From: Smallanthus sonchifolius
Taxonomy: Eukaryota; Streptophyta; Magnoliopsida; Asterales; Asteraceae
Assembly (NCBI GenBank): GCA_023525975.1
Contig: CM042035.1
Location: 35,803,001 to 35,867,000, forward strand
Direction: 5' to 3'
DNA: 64,000 bases
Part shown: positions 10,961 through 22,532 of the stretch, one piece after another
How the letters are laid out: every line of letters begins with the position of its first letter
Position numbering within the stretch: the stretch's first letter is position 1
Translations under genes and position numbers: made by a program
The notes under the pieces: model-generated
What the model was told of the DNA's origin: nothing
What the model saw: the letters and a program-made list of their open reading frames with translations, nothing else
The model's database searches: none

Positions 10961-12017
10961 ACCCAACCACCAACTCAAACGCAACAGGACTTAGAATCGA
11001 CGGGTTTTAATCAGGAACTCCCGAGAGCCCCCTTCCCCATTCAAGCCGTGATCGATCTCCAGCCCCAACATCCTTGAATTCGGTATTAATTGATCATAGG
11101 ATCATAGGGGTCTTGTTCGCCATCTACATCCGATTATGGGGATCATTTTAATTGTAAAACCGACTAGTTTAAGTGTGTTAAATTTCTGATTGAAGGTCCG
11201 AAAACCCTAGGTTAGAACTTGAAATCAAATTGAATAAATCCTATAATGATTGGGGTTGGATTCATGGGGCTTTCATTGATTAGAGGATTTAGAAACTACT
11301 GATGTAAGTTAATTGAATTGTAAACGTGTCTAGATTAGGGTTCGTTTAGATCGGTTTGCGAAGAACCCTAGCTAATTGTTCTTGATCGATTTGATGTTAT
11401 AAGCCTCAGTAATCATAGGGCTTTCAATCTAGGAATGAAAACGAAGCTATAGGTGTAAGAAATTACCAAAATGATGCACGAATTGATGACGATCGAGTAA
11501 ATGCAAATTCCGACTTGCGCGAGTTTGTCTCCGGCTACCACGGCTTCACTTTCGATCAAATTGGATGATGAAACAAGTTCAGGGGGATGCGATTTAGATG
11601 CGCAGGGGTTCATTTCGTGCGAATTCTAGTAATCGAATTTGATGGGTTAATGACTAGGGGTCGACGGTTACGGGTTCTATGATTAAATTCGTGCTCATTA
11701 ACGATCAAAAAACGTATGTGAATGATTATGACAGGGTCGAGATCATCAATGCTCGTCATTACAGTTATGAATTGAACTGGTTTCTAGTTATTGCTGCGAA
11801 TTTGGACCATAGGTTCACGGGTTGACTTCTAAAAGTCAACAGAAATTGAGAATGAGGTAATTGCCTGTTTAGTCCTTCTGTATTCATGAATACAAGTTCA
11901 GGAATTGGTAGAACCAGTCCCTGAAGTTAGATCTTAGCTGGATTAGCTAACGGGGTTAGGTTTTTAACAGAAAGTTTAACGGAATTGTTAACTGAGTTAA
12001 GATGAAAAGTCCGGATT

Positions 12018-12130
12018 GTCACATCATCCCCTAGTTGAAAGAATTTTCGTCCCGAAAATTATATAATAATAAAAAAATTTTCTGGATGTCACATCATCCC
12101 TTAGTTGAAAGAATTTTCGTCCCGATAATT
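12018..12130. repeat. 70-bp duplication at the polypurine end
   Basis: GTCACATCATCCC plus the following AGTTGAAAGAATTTTCGTCC block occurs at 12018 and again at 12088. Read on the minus strand this is the AAGGGATGA / AGGGGATGA purine tract next to the 3' LTR, so the second-strand primer site and a few LTR bases are duplicated. Confidence 0.8.
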
Positions 12131-12141
12131 AGAGTAGTACC

Positions 12142-14860
12142 TTAAGAGTTTGACGCGGAGTGCTTGAACATATTAGGATATTTGCGCATCATCTGATCCT
12201 CACGCTCCCACGTGAATTCCGGTTCGCGTTTCGAATTCCAACGGACTCTGACAATAGGGATTTTACTACGCTTTAACATTTTGACTTCCGTATCCATAAT
12301 TTCGACAGGTTCTTCGATGAAACGCAACTGTTCATCAATGTGTAGTTCCTCAAGAGGAACTGCGAGTGTCTCGTCTGCTAGACATTTCTTCAAGTTTGAA
12401 ACGTGAAAGACGTCGTGTACACCACTGAGTCCTTCAGGTAGGTCCAGTTGATACGCTACTGGGCCAATTCTCTTCACTATTTTGAACGGTCCAACGTAAC
12501 GAGGATTCAGTTTGCCTTGTTTCCCGAAGCGAATCACACCTTTCCAAGGTGAGACTTTCAGAAGAACCATGTCGCCTACTTGAAACTCTAACGGTTTACA
12601 ACGCTTATCGGCGTAGCTCTTTTTAGATGTTTCGAATACAAGTTCGGGACATGTAAGTTGACTATCCCCAACTTCAGTCCAACAGATCGGAGATCAGAAT
12701 TTACGTCCGTACAATGCCTCGAATGGTGATGCCTTGATACTAGTGTGAGAACTGTTATTGTAGGAGAACTCCACCAAAGGCAGGTGAGACTCCCAAGTGT
12801 TTCCGAAATCGATCACACGAGCTCGTAGTATGTCCTCCAGAGTTTGAATAGTACGTTCTGTCTGGCCATTAGTTTGAGGATGTTACGCTATGCTCATATC
12901 TAGACACGTGCCTAAAGCTTTATGTAACGATTGCCAGAAACGAGCGGTGAATCGTGCATCACGATCCGAAAGGATAGAGATTGGCACCGCGTGCCGAGAG
13001 ACCACTTCTTTCAAGTAAGTACGAGTAAGCTTATCCATCTTGTCAGTTTCCTTGATTGCTAAGAAGTGAGCGGACTTTGTTAAACGATCAACGATTACCC
13101 AAATGGTATCACATCCGGTAGGAGTTCGTGGCAATTTTGTGATAAAGTCCATGGATATTTGTTCCCATTTCCACATGGGAATCTCCGGTTGCTGGAGTAG
13201 ACCTGAAGGCTTTTGATATTCAACTTTGACCTTCGCGCAAGTCATGCACTTACACATAGGTGGCCATATCAGCCTTCATCTTTAGCCACCAATATAGCAC
13301 CTTTAGGTCATGATACATCTTATCAGAACCTGGATGAATAGAGTATCGAGTTTTGTGAGCTTCATCCATGACTAGTTCCCTTAAGTTTCCGAATACTGGA
13401 ACCCATTTCGCTCGACGAAGTAGTGAATACTGTCCGATTTGACTTCGAGTTGTGCTTCTATACCGCGTGTGGCTTCCAGCGGTAGGTTTTCCTCTTTCAG
13501 GGTTTCAAGTTGAGCACTTCAGATTTTATCAGGTAATCCGGTGTGAATAGTATTTTGTAATGCTCGAACTCATTTAGGTTTGGTGTCCTTACGACTTAGG
13601 GCATCGGCTACCACATTAACCTTCCCTGGATGGTATCTGATTGCACAGTCATAGTCGTTTAAGAGTTCGACTCAACGACGCTGTCGCGTGTTCAACTCTT
13701 TCTGTTCAACGATATGCTGAAGACTCTTGTGATCGGTGTAGGTAGTGCATTTGGTACCGTACAAGCAGTGTCTCCAGATTTTTAGTGCAAATACCACGAC
13801 TCCTAACTCTAAGTCATGAGTGGTGTAGTTTTTCTCATGGATTTTCAGTTGACGAGAAGCGTATGCGATCACTTTCCCGCGTTGCATCAGCACACAACCA
13901 AGATCTTGAATGAATGCATCACAATACACTACAAAATCATCCGTTCCCTCCGGAAGAGATAGGATTTGGTGCACTGCAGAGATGGGGTTTACCTTTTTGA
14001 GTTAAGGTTGTGAAGGGTTGGGCAATCTTGGAGAATCCTTCAATGAGACGACGGTAGTAGCCAGCCAATCCCAGAAATTGACACACCTCCGTCGGCGTTG
14101 TAGGTGCTGCCCAATTCTTGATTGCTTCTACTTTAGCTGGATTGACATGTATTCCCGTCTTGTTGACTACCTGTTCTAAGAATTGTACTTCTCGAACCCA
14201 GAGTTCGCACTTAGAAAGTTTGGCATACAATTGCTCTTGTTTTAGCAATTATGAAATCAAACGCAGGTGTTCCTCATGTTCATCCCTATCCTTGAAGTAG
14301 ATGAGGATGTCATTGATGAAGACGATAACGAACTGATCAAGGTACGGTTTACACACACGGTTTACGAGGTCCATGAATACTGCAGGTGCACTGGTCAATC
14401 CGAAGGGCATGACCATGAATTCGTAGTGACCTTACCTAGTTCTAAATGCCGTCTTTGAGATGCCCTCGTCTCAGACTCTCAGTTGATGATAACCGGATCT
14501 AAGATATATCTTGGAATAGAAGCTTGATCCATAGAGTTGATCAAACAAATCATCGATGCAGGGTAAAGGATAACGGTCCTTGTTGGTTACTTTATTAAGT
14601 TCACGGTAGTCGATGCACATGCGGAAGGTCCTGTCCTTCTTCTTGACAAATAGGACCGGAGCTCCCCATGGCGATGAGCTAGATCTAATGAAACCTTTAT
14701 CCAACAGATCTTGTAGTTGTGTGGATAGCTCTTGCAATTCAATGGGTGCAAGTCTACAGGATGCCCGAGCAATAGACGCTGCTCCGGGTGCTAGATCACT
14801 TTGGAATTTGACTTGACGATGCAGTGGAAGACCTGGTAGATCTTCGGGAAATACCTACGG
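12142..14860 (-). pseudogene. pol: gypsy pol: RT, RNase H, integrase, chromodomain (dead)
   Basis: Chromovirus polyprotein read from 14860 down to 12142. RT begins around 14800 with [20 protein letters not shown] and [11 protein letters not shown]. Its first catalytic block reads [11 protein letters not shown] with Tyr where RTs have Asp. The YLDD-type block (about 14295-14310) reads FINDILIY with Asn for the first Asp. The thumb ([10 protein letters not shown]) and RNase H ([17 protein letters not shown]; 13672-13974) follow. Integrase has SMDFITKLP and SDRDARFT, then a stop near 12887 before the [11 protein letters not shown] glutamate region. The C-terminal ORF 12142-12570 has a GPFKIVKRIGPVAYQLDLP module and a chromodomain (RVRWNSKREPEFTWE). 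Multiple frameshifts and stops. Catalytically inactive by inspection. Confidence 0.92.
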
Positions 14861-16803
14861 ATAATCACGAATGATCGGATGTCGTCAATCTTCTTTTCCT
14901 TAGATGGATGATCGGCGATGAGAGCCAAAAGAGCCATATGCCCCCTTTTCGAAGACATTTCTGTACTTTCATGAAGGATATGATGCCAATGACTGCACCA
15001 TTCCTTTTCTACGAGTTGCTCGCCCAGGAAAAACGCGTCTCAATAGAGAAGGTATCCACATCCTAATAAGGAACGTATCGTTCTCCCCCTCAACCGATGT
15101 GGGATATTACAGTATGTTATCTCAATAGTATACTTGGCTTTTCATAGAGTTAGAGTACGACACACTAATATGGGATTTGTGAAGTCATACTGAGACTTCT
15201 AGTGAGACCCGCGCTTATAAGGCAAGTGTCAGCCAATGCATAGGTTAAGGGAAGAGGTTCACATGTAGGAAAGAAAAGTCTAATGAGATATAGATTCTAG
15301 TAGCATAAGAGATAGGATGTATGTCTAAGTAATTGCGTTCAACTGATGGTTGGTTAGGTTAAATCTTCGTTTTCCAATGTCATTGGAATAACTGAATATG
15401 ATGGGGTATAAATCAAATTAGACCAAGGATTAGTCACAGGATAAGGTAATAGGGTCAACTAGAATTTTTTATTGGAGTGTAAGGAATAACGCGTTAGCAT
15501 AGAAGGAATTTCTCAAATTCTGTGTACATAGTTGGAGTCGGGGGTTTTACTCTGAGGTTCTACTAGAGTTTCACTCTAGGTGGTTCTATTGATTAAGTTT
15601 GAATGAGAGTCGTAAGATCACTAAGACTCTTACATGGGTGAAAATAACATTGATGGATCCCATTGATGATAATTCAGTGTATCCGTAAACATTTTCAACT
15701 TGATAGTCGCGTCTATCAATTGTTGAACAGGTTTAACGATACCAATTAATCGTTGAGTGGGTTATGAGAGTCTCTACAGATAGTGGAAATCTAAGTCTGT
15801 AAATCACTGATTAGGACCATTCATCCACACACTAGGTTTCGCCAGGACTTACATGCACCTCAAATTACTATTACGTGTGCACCCGTAATGATAATTTGTT
15901 TTGCATGCTCACCCTAGTTCTCCCTGTCCTGTGTCATAATGTCCTTTAGCATGTATTGCTGAGTATAGAGTGTTTTCAGATATGATAAGTCATCGAAAAG
16001 CTTAGTCATCAACTATACTTTGATCAATTAGAACTCATATCAGGATGAGTAGTCGAGAATGGTTTGATCCGAGTATTCACTCGAGTTGAAACACAATACA
16101 GGAGTCCAATCCAGCAGATTGTAGATGAGAACATGGACAAACATGTACATGAAATGCGACTTCAAGAAATGAAACTAATTCATGAATACAAGTTACAGGA
16201 AGCAGCAAAGTAGCCGTCCTTTCAACTGAGTCAAGATAGGGTTTGAGTATGCATTGAGCAATGCGTTCTCAGATTTGTGGTCAATCTATTCTCTACAGAA
16301 TATCGACCAAAGACGCGAGCCCATGGCTCGGGAAAGTGATGACATCTACGTGTCAATGGATTCTGCAATAATGCGTGCAACAGTATGCCTTCATTGGGCG
16401 TATTGTTGCTGGCGGGTACAGTAGGGACTTGCCTCCGACGATCCCAACTCCCAAAGAGATATGCGTTAGTGCTGAGTGTCGTCCATAACAAGGACCTGAG
16501 AAAGCCCACCATACCCAACAGGTGATGGTGATGTAATTGACTCCTTCGAAGGCTCCGTCTCGCTGCCCTCAAACGGGAGTGGATGATGTTCTGGTGATTC
16601 CCCGAGTGTTGCCACTAGGAATGATGATGCAATGCAAATAATGTGTTCCTCATCAGCAGAGGGTGATATGAATGATGTCAACATGACTGTAATGCAATGT
16701 ATGTCTGGATGTTGTGTGTATCATGCATGAGTGTCTATGTTGTGTAACTAATGCATGTTTGCGGTTATAGTCTAGTATGCAATCCTAGTTCTCTATAACC
16801 AAT
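14861..16803. other. non-coding interior of inner gypsy, no gag
   Basis: Nearly 2 kb where gag and protease should lie. The open frames (16231-16572, 16466-16684) match nothing I know and lack a capsid, zinc knuckle or DTG motif. One block (15883-15900, TACGTGTGCACCCGTAAT) recurs at 33404 in another gypsy interior, so this is probably shared leader sequence. Confidence 0.65.
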
Positions 16804-16816
16804 GGCTCTGATACCA
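16804..16816 (-). promoter_or_regulatory. PBS of inner gypsy
   Basis: TGGTATCAGAGCC on the minus strand, three bases from the 5' LTR end (GTGTGACA then GAT); initiator-Met tRNA type. Confidence 0.9.
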
Positions 16817-17504
16817 ATCTGTCACACCCCCAATTTCAACTACCGGAGTTTTACCGTTTGGAAGGTGACACACCAGGATCTTAGTCATTAGTTACATCAA
16901 ACGAGACTATATGGGACTTGAAATGTCAAAACATAAACGTTCAGAGTTAATGCGGAAGCGTAAACGTTAATATGAAATCAAAAGTAATTACATGCAATAG
17001 GCGTCAATCAATGTAAATAAGTAAACTGTTTCAAATGTTTGAAATGGGTGATATGACAGTAGGACTCCATGCATGTCCTAAGTGTGCAACCTGTGCCTTA
17101 GCGACCTGAGAAACATGTAAGAAAAAGTGTCAACACAAGGTTGGTGAGTTCACAGGTTTGTATGTAAATAAACTGTTTGAGTGTTGCTGGATCCACATAC
17201 GTAAGTCACACCTATTGCTAGCTAGACAATGTATAAGTTACTCTAAGCGTTCACAACCGAAGCTAACTGTTTGTGTTTGGGTGCCTTCCGCCATTGCTAA
17301 CATCAACAATGGCAAGTGTTAAGGACAATTTACACCCGTTAGACCTCCAATCAAGTTAGCGCGACTAACCCGGGTGGGGTTTGTCAAACCCAGTAGTACT
17401 ACTCAAATTTCCTCGCTATACTCCATATATTAACGGTCCAAGTGTGTAAGGACTTTGCATGTTATGTTTGCACTTAGGTACACAAGTGGTAATGAAATAC
17501 TATG

Positions 17505-17751
17505 TGATTCATGTCCGTGTGTATGTCTCTCCCTGGCTGGGAGACAAGTAACGGATGCCTGTTCGTATGCATGTTTCTCCCCAACGGGAAAACAAGTAAA
17601 ATACTGTTTGTGTGTATGCATGTTTCTCCCCAACGGGAAAACAAGTAAATACTGTTTGTGAGTATGCATGTTTCTCCTCAACAGGGAAAACAAGTAAAAT
17701 AATGTTTATGTGTAAGCATGTTTCTCCCCCAATAGTAAAACAAGTAAAAAG
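17505..17751. repeat. 49-bp minisatellite, second LTR
   Basis: Same five-unit array as at 9896-10141, with one base lost in the third unit. Confidence 0.85.
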
Positions 17752-18525
17752 GGGCCGTGAAACTCACTTGCGTTGCGTAGTAGGTAGTATCACACAAGTA
17801 TGAGATTTAGAATCTCAAGTGTTAGCCTGCACAGCTTACGTATGCCCTATAATTATAACACATAAGTTAGGGACATATGGGATTTGTGACGACGACACGG
17901 AAGTTAGAACACCTTAACGCTTTCTAAGGATTTAAGAGTAGACGAACGTGTCTACGGGATTATATAAATTTCTTAATATAATCATTAAGGAAAAAGCGTC
18001 ACGTGTCGTACGTTAATAACGAATAATGAATAAATAAATACATTCGTATGTTAAAGTCGTTTACAAAAGTTAGGAAAATAATATAATTTAATATATAATT
18101 TTTAGGTTCGAAGGATTAACTAAAATAGTCATTTGTGTGGAAAAATAATAAATATATTATTTTTAATCGAGTGTATAAACGTGGTTAAATAATATAACAA
18201 TTATATTATTAATTGGTTTGAAACTTCACACAAGGTATAAAACGATACGAAATAATATAAATTATATATTATTTTATAACACGAATCACAGGTTGAAAAT
18301 AATATAAATATATTATTTTATACGAAGTTATGATTTAAAAATAATATAAATATATTATTTTAAAAGTGGATAATTAATATAAAAATGGGTTATAAAATCA
18401 AACCCGAGCCTACGGGTGTTTCACGAGGCTAGAACACATTAATATAAGATTATAATATCATAGGGTTAAGTTTTATATTAAAATATTTGTTTAAAAACCG
18501 TTTAAAAATAAAAAGAGGGTGGGGA

Positions 18526-18571
18526 GACTCGAACCCGGGTCCCCTCCCTCACAGCCAAACGCCTTAGCCAA
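18526..18571 (-). promoter_or_regulatory. tRNA-like A-box/B-box module, second LTR
   Basis: Copy of the 10916-10960 module: B-box GGTTCGAGTC (18526-18535) and A-box-like TTGGCTAAGGC (minus strand, 18561-18571). Confidence 0.6.
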
Positions 18572-19636
18572 CCCAGCCACCAACTCAATCGCAACAGGAC
18601 TTAGAATCGACGGGTTTTAATCAGGAACTCCCGAGAGCCCCCTTCCCCAAGCCGTGATCGATCCCCAGCCCCAACATCCTTGAATTAGGTATTAATTGAT
18701 CATAGGATCATAGGGGTCTTGTTCGCCATCTACATCCGATTCTAGGGATCATTTTAATTGTAAAACCGACTAGGTTAAGTGTGTTAAATTTCTGATTCAA
18801 GGTCCGAAAACCCTAGGTTAGAACTTGAAATCAAATTGAATAAATCCTATAATGATTGGGGTTGGATTCATGGGGCTTTCATTGATTAGAGGATTTAGAA
18901 ACTACTGATGTAAGTTAATTGAATTGTAAACGTGTCTAGATTAGGGTTCGTTTAGATCGGTTTGCGAAGAACCCTAGCTAATTGTTCTTGATCGATTTGA
19001 TGTTATAAGCCTCAGTAATCATAGGGCTTTCAATCTAGGAATGAAAACGAAGCTATAGGTGTAAGAAATTACCAAAATGATGCACGAATTGATGACGATC
19101 GAGTAAATGCAAATTCTGACTTGCGCGAGTTTGTCTCCGGCTACCACGGCTTCACTTTCGATCAAATTGGATGATGAAACAAGTTCAGGGGGATGCGATT
19201 TAGATGCGCAGGGGTTCATTTCGTGCGAATTCTGATCGAAGTAATCGAATTTGATGGATTAATGAATAGGGGTCGACGGTTACGGGTTCTATGATTAAAT
19301 TCGTACTCATTAACGATCAAAAAACGTATGTGAATGATTATGACAGGGTCAAGATCATCAATGCTCGTCATTACAGTTGTGAATTGAACCGGTTTCAAGT
19401 TATTGCTGCGAATTTGGACCATAGGTTCACGGGTTGACTTCTAAAAGTCAAACAGAAATTGAGAATGAGGTAATTGCATGTTTAGTCCTTCTGTATTCAT
19501 GAATACAAGTTCAGGAATTGGTAGAACAAGTCCCTGAAGTTAGATCTTAACTGGATTAGCTAATGGGGTTAGGTTTTTAACAGAAAGTTTAACGGAATTG
19601 TTAACTGAGTTAAGATGAAAAGTCCGGATTGTCACA

Positions 19637-20180
19637 TACTTCATAGAGTACACGCACCGACCTTGAGTAAGGTGCTCTATAGAGCACACGTACCCACATT
19701 AACCATTTATAACCGGCAATTACCTTCAAGCACGTCATCCCAAGGGATAGCTCGTACCACACCTTAAGTACTACTCCCTCGCAGAGAATAGTACCTCATT
19801 AGGGATCCCGGTATTCCCCCATTGGTGACCGTCATCACCCCTTTCCCACCCAGTTATACAACCGTTGGCTAGCTACAAAGGCCCCTATAAAGGTAAGGCC
19901 CATACATGAATACATACCTTAGTTCCCGAAAGAACTCATGGCACATTCATTTATTTCGTGACTTTCATAAAAACCTTTACTTCTTTTCAGTTAAAGAATT
20001 CGCACGTTTTATTAAATAGCAATTCATTTGTAAACATTTCGTAAACCTCATTTGGCAAAACATTTCATAAACCCATTTCAACTTTCCTTTCGTAAACATC
20101 ATTTCATAAAACATTATCGTGTAAGTATGCAGAACAGCCCAAAACATAGTTCAAAACATTAAAAGTAGGGCTCTAGAACT
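19637..20180. other. non-coding region 3' of outer gag
   Basis: No ORF or known motif. It contains a short inverted repeat around GGTGCTCTATAGAGCAC (19669-19685). It is contiguous with 8952-9210 once the inner element is removed. Confidence 0.5.
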
Positions 20181-21397
20181 CTATGGTATCTTCAACTGAG
20201 GACAGTTCTTCTGAATATGCCCTTCCTTTCCACACTCAAAGCAAGCCCTAGTAGACCCTGGTTGTTGAAAGGGTTGTTTAGTTTGTAATTCACCCCTGCA
20301 GTCCTTAGCAGCATGGCCTATTTTACCGCACCTCTGGCAACGATTACAGAACCCAAAGTGGTGTAAGTTACACTTGTTACACTTCGGGGATTTTCCCGCA
20401 TAACTACCCTGGTTTTGGCCAGAAGAGGTCGACTGATTGAAGTTCTTGGTAGGCTTGAACCTACGTTGTTGTTGTTGGTGCTGTTGGTTAGACTGTTGCT
20501 GATTGGGTTGGGGTCCCTTGGAGTGGGAGTTGGAGTGGTTGTGAGTGTTGGAATGGTGATCGAACTTGCGTTTGTGGCTGTCGGTGAGTTTAGCAGTTGA
20601 ACCTCTTGGGGGTAAAGTTCCCTGTGTCACTGCCTGATCGGTAAATTTGTGAGCAAGTCTGATGGTCTGTTGGATGGTGGTAGGGTTGGATGAGGTCACC
20701 ATGCTTTGAATTTGAGGTACCAAACCTCCAATGTATAGTTCAATCCATTTGTAATCCGGAGTCACCATATGTGGGCACATGGTGGCAAGTTCGTGCGAAC
20801 GGGTGGTGTAGAGTTCAATTTCTGAACCCTCTATCTTAAGGTTCCAGAACTCTCCTTCTAGCTTTTGAATTTCATCTCGTGGACAGTATTCTTCTTTCAT
20901 CATGGTTTTAAATTCCTCCCACGGGAGTCCATTTGCCATTACTAGTCCCAACATTTGCACTTGGGCATTCCACCATGTTAGGGCCGGGCCTTCCAAAGTT
21001 CCAGCAGCAAATTTCACCTGGTTAGCCATAGGGCAGTTGAACATGCTTATTACTGATTCAACCTTCTCAAACCAGCGAAGTAATCCAACTGCTCCTTTAG
21101 CTCCACTAAAGGTGTGGGGCTTGCAGTCCATGAATGCCTTGAAAGTGCAGGTTGGCTGCTGATTTTGCTGGCCTGGATTTAGAAATACGAATTGAATTGG
21201 AATTATAGAGTTTAGAAAGATATTCTTAGGGAAAAGGGATTGACACTACTAGTCAATAGTTGAAAGCATTTACCTGCAGCATTCTGTGCTGCTAGGGCCT
21301 CTGCCACACTATTGTTTATCAAAGCTGCTAGTTCTGCTGCCGTCATGTTGATAGTACCACGACCACCGGTACGGCCTCCTCGTCCTCTCCCAGACAT
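20181..21397 (-). CDS. gag: gypsy Gag with an intron
   Basis: Capsid protein of the outer gypsy element. Exon 1 (21274-21397) encodes MSGRGRGGRTGGRG... and MTAAELAALINNSVAEAL. A 101-base GT-AG intron (21173-21273), AT-rich with an in-frame stop, splits a Gly codon. Exon 2 (20181-21172) resumes in frame and holds the Retrotrans_gag core (ALTWWNAQVQ, LPWEEFKTMM, EEYCPRDEIQKLEGEFWNL, HELATMCPHMVTP). A Gln/His/Asn-rich linker and two CCHC knuckles follow, CQRCGKIGHAAKDC and CFECGKEGHIQKNC. The spliced product would be about 371 residues with no internal stop, the most intact Gag in the window. Unspliced RNA would give only the 61-residue N-terminal peptide. The intron is inferred from frame restoration and splice consensus, not from RNA. 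Confidence 0.82.
21173..21273 (-). other. putative gag intron
   Basis: Donor CAG|GTAAAT and acceptor ATTTCTAAATCCAG| on the minus strand; 101 bases; contains stop codons; its removal joins A-A-G to QQNQQP in one frame. Confidence 0.72.
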
Positions 21398-21648
21398 ATT
21401 TCTTCACAATCACAAATGAAAACAATGAGAAATATATCGCATATTAAACATTATTCAGGTACGGGTAAGGAAATACAACATCTAATATTTTGAAAATTAA
21501 ATAAATTGTAAGGCTACAAAATAAATAACTCAAATATTAAACTTCTCATGCTTTTATTGGATGGGAACAACCTTACCCATCTAGGTTTGAAAAGGGAAAT
21601 AACATAAGCAAAAACAAACATGAAAAGAAAGATAGATTAGGAAGATCC

Positions 21649-22416
21649 TCAAACATCCTCGTCATCAGAAGAGACATATGACTGTGCATCATCAATCTCC
21701 ACTAGCTCTTCCTCAGCTGGTTCCCCCTCTAAGGGTTCCTCCTCGAAGGGCTCTTCTTCAAAGAGTTCCTCCTCAAAGGGTTCCTCCTCATCGTCAGATA
21801 CTGGAATGTCTTCCGGGTGTAGGGCCGCTTGCAGTTGGGCTTCCAAGTAAGCCACCCTCTCTTGAAGGCCTTCAGCAGTGTGGTTAGCCACATGTAGCTG
21901 AGCTTCCATAGCAGCTAATCTCTCCAGAACTCCTTGCATATCATCATCCATAATGTCAGCCCTCGTCTCTACACGATTCACTAAAAGGTTGTGGACATGG
22001 TCCGTTGCAGCTAGTTCGGTAGTCAAATCTTCTATTCCTACCCTATTCTTTTCCACTTGTGTTCCATTCTCCAGTAGTTTAGGTATCTCCTCGGTAGCAT
22101 CTTGTACAAAACTTAATTCCTTTAACATATAGGACACAAATGCTGCGAAGGCTTGTTCCATGGTACATGGTAAGCTAGGCAGTGTAGGCGATGAAGATGT
22201 GGATGCAAAGTACGGTGATGGAACATCTCCCATTTCGATCCACCTTTGGATCATATGTGGGTACATATCCCAATTGAGAGCATACTCCAATGCCCGTGCG
22301 TTGCTCGGTTCGCCTTGCTCAATTGAGGTAGTCCGGCGCCTTTTGGGCTCCGGGGATGAGAGTACAGGTGCCTTATGCCCTGATACGTTAGGTGATGGAG
22401 GTGGTGTTGACGACAT
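21649..22416 (-). CDS. upstream ORF of gypsy element, coiled-coil acidic protein
   Basis: Intact 255-codon ORF between PBS and gag; I do not recognise the protein. I prefer the start at 22416 (MSSTPPPSP) over 22452, because the extra residues are unlike the rest. Visible features: a Pro/Ser-rich N-terminus with a basic patch (PEPKRRRTTS), a middle region (NWDMYPHMIQRWIEMGDV), a predicted coiled coil (GVLERLAAMEAQLHVANHTA, AYLEAQLQAAL), and a strongly acidic tail of EEEPFEEE-type repeats. Coding density, no stops over 255 codons and its place ahead of gag suggest a real accessory product. A nuclear or chromatin-facing role is possible from the basic and acidic patches but is speculation. Confidence 0.65.
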   Translation of the reverse strand: MSSTPPPSPNVSGHKAPVLSSPEPKRRRTTSIEQGEPSNARALEYALNWDMYPHMIQRWIEMGDVPSPYFASTSSSPTLPSLPCTMEQAFAAFVSYMLKELSFVQDATEEIPKLLENGTQVEKNRVGIEDLTTELAATDHVHNLLVNRVETRADIMDDDMQGVLERLAAMEAQLHVANHTAEGLQERVAYLEAQLQAALHPEDIPVSDDEEEPFEEELFEEEPFEEEPLEGEPAEEELVEIDDAQSYVSSDDEDV

Positions 22417-22517
22417 GATCCTGCAACAATTTGTATAAGTGCCAAACATCAAAATGACATGTAACTAATGTGTGAGGCTATAGTCTAGTATGCAATCCTA
22501 GTTCTCTATAACCAATA

Positions 22518-22529
22518 GCTCTGATACCA
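22518..22529 (-). promoter_or_regulatory. PBS of outer gypsy
   Basis: TGGTATCAGAGC on the minus strand, three bases past the LTR end; initiator-Met tRNA type. Confidence 0.88.
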
Positions 22530-22532
22530 ATC

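Larger units (their letters stand above)
9211..12023 (-). repeat. inner gypsy 3' LTR (2.8 kb)
   Basis: From TGTCACACCC to GATTGTCACA. It aligns end to end with 16820-19636 at roughly 97-98% by eye. It contains a 49-bp minisatellite (9896-10141), an array of AT-rich inverted repeats (10466-10740) and a tRNA-like module (10916-10960). Short ORFs inside it, such as 11413-11613, recur only because the LTR is duplicated. Confidence 0.92.
9211..19636 (-). mobile_element. Complete nested gypsy chromovirus, gag-less
   Basis: Minus-strand Ty3/gypsy element of about 10.4 kb: 3' LTR 9211-12023, polypurine region just right of it, pol 12142-14860, a long non-coding stretch, PBS 16804-16816, 5' LTR 16820-19636. 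The LTR ends are TGTCACACCC...GATTGTCACA. The flanks aactt/tactt give a 4-5 bp target duplication with one possible mismatch. A terminal chromodomain places it among chromoviruses (Tekay-like by order and sequence feel). No gag or protease was found, so it would have needed proteins in trans. Confidence 0.9.
16820..19636 (-). repeat. inner gypsy 5' LTR (2.8 kb)
   Basis: Partner of 9211-12023, with the same internal order: minisatellite 17505-17751, AT hairpin array about 18080-18360, tRNA-like module 18526-18571. A few substitutions and small indels separate the two, pointing to a fairly recent insertion despite the decayed pol. Confidence 0.92.

Noticed and set aside
11413..11613. ORF conserved at 11413-11613 and 19019-19219
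   Set aside because: Both are in the two LTRs of one element; conservation only reflects LTR duplication, and no domain is visible.
16231..16684. Possible gag remnant in the inner gypsy
   Set aside because: No capsid, zinc knuckle or similarity to the other Gag proteins in the window.
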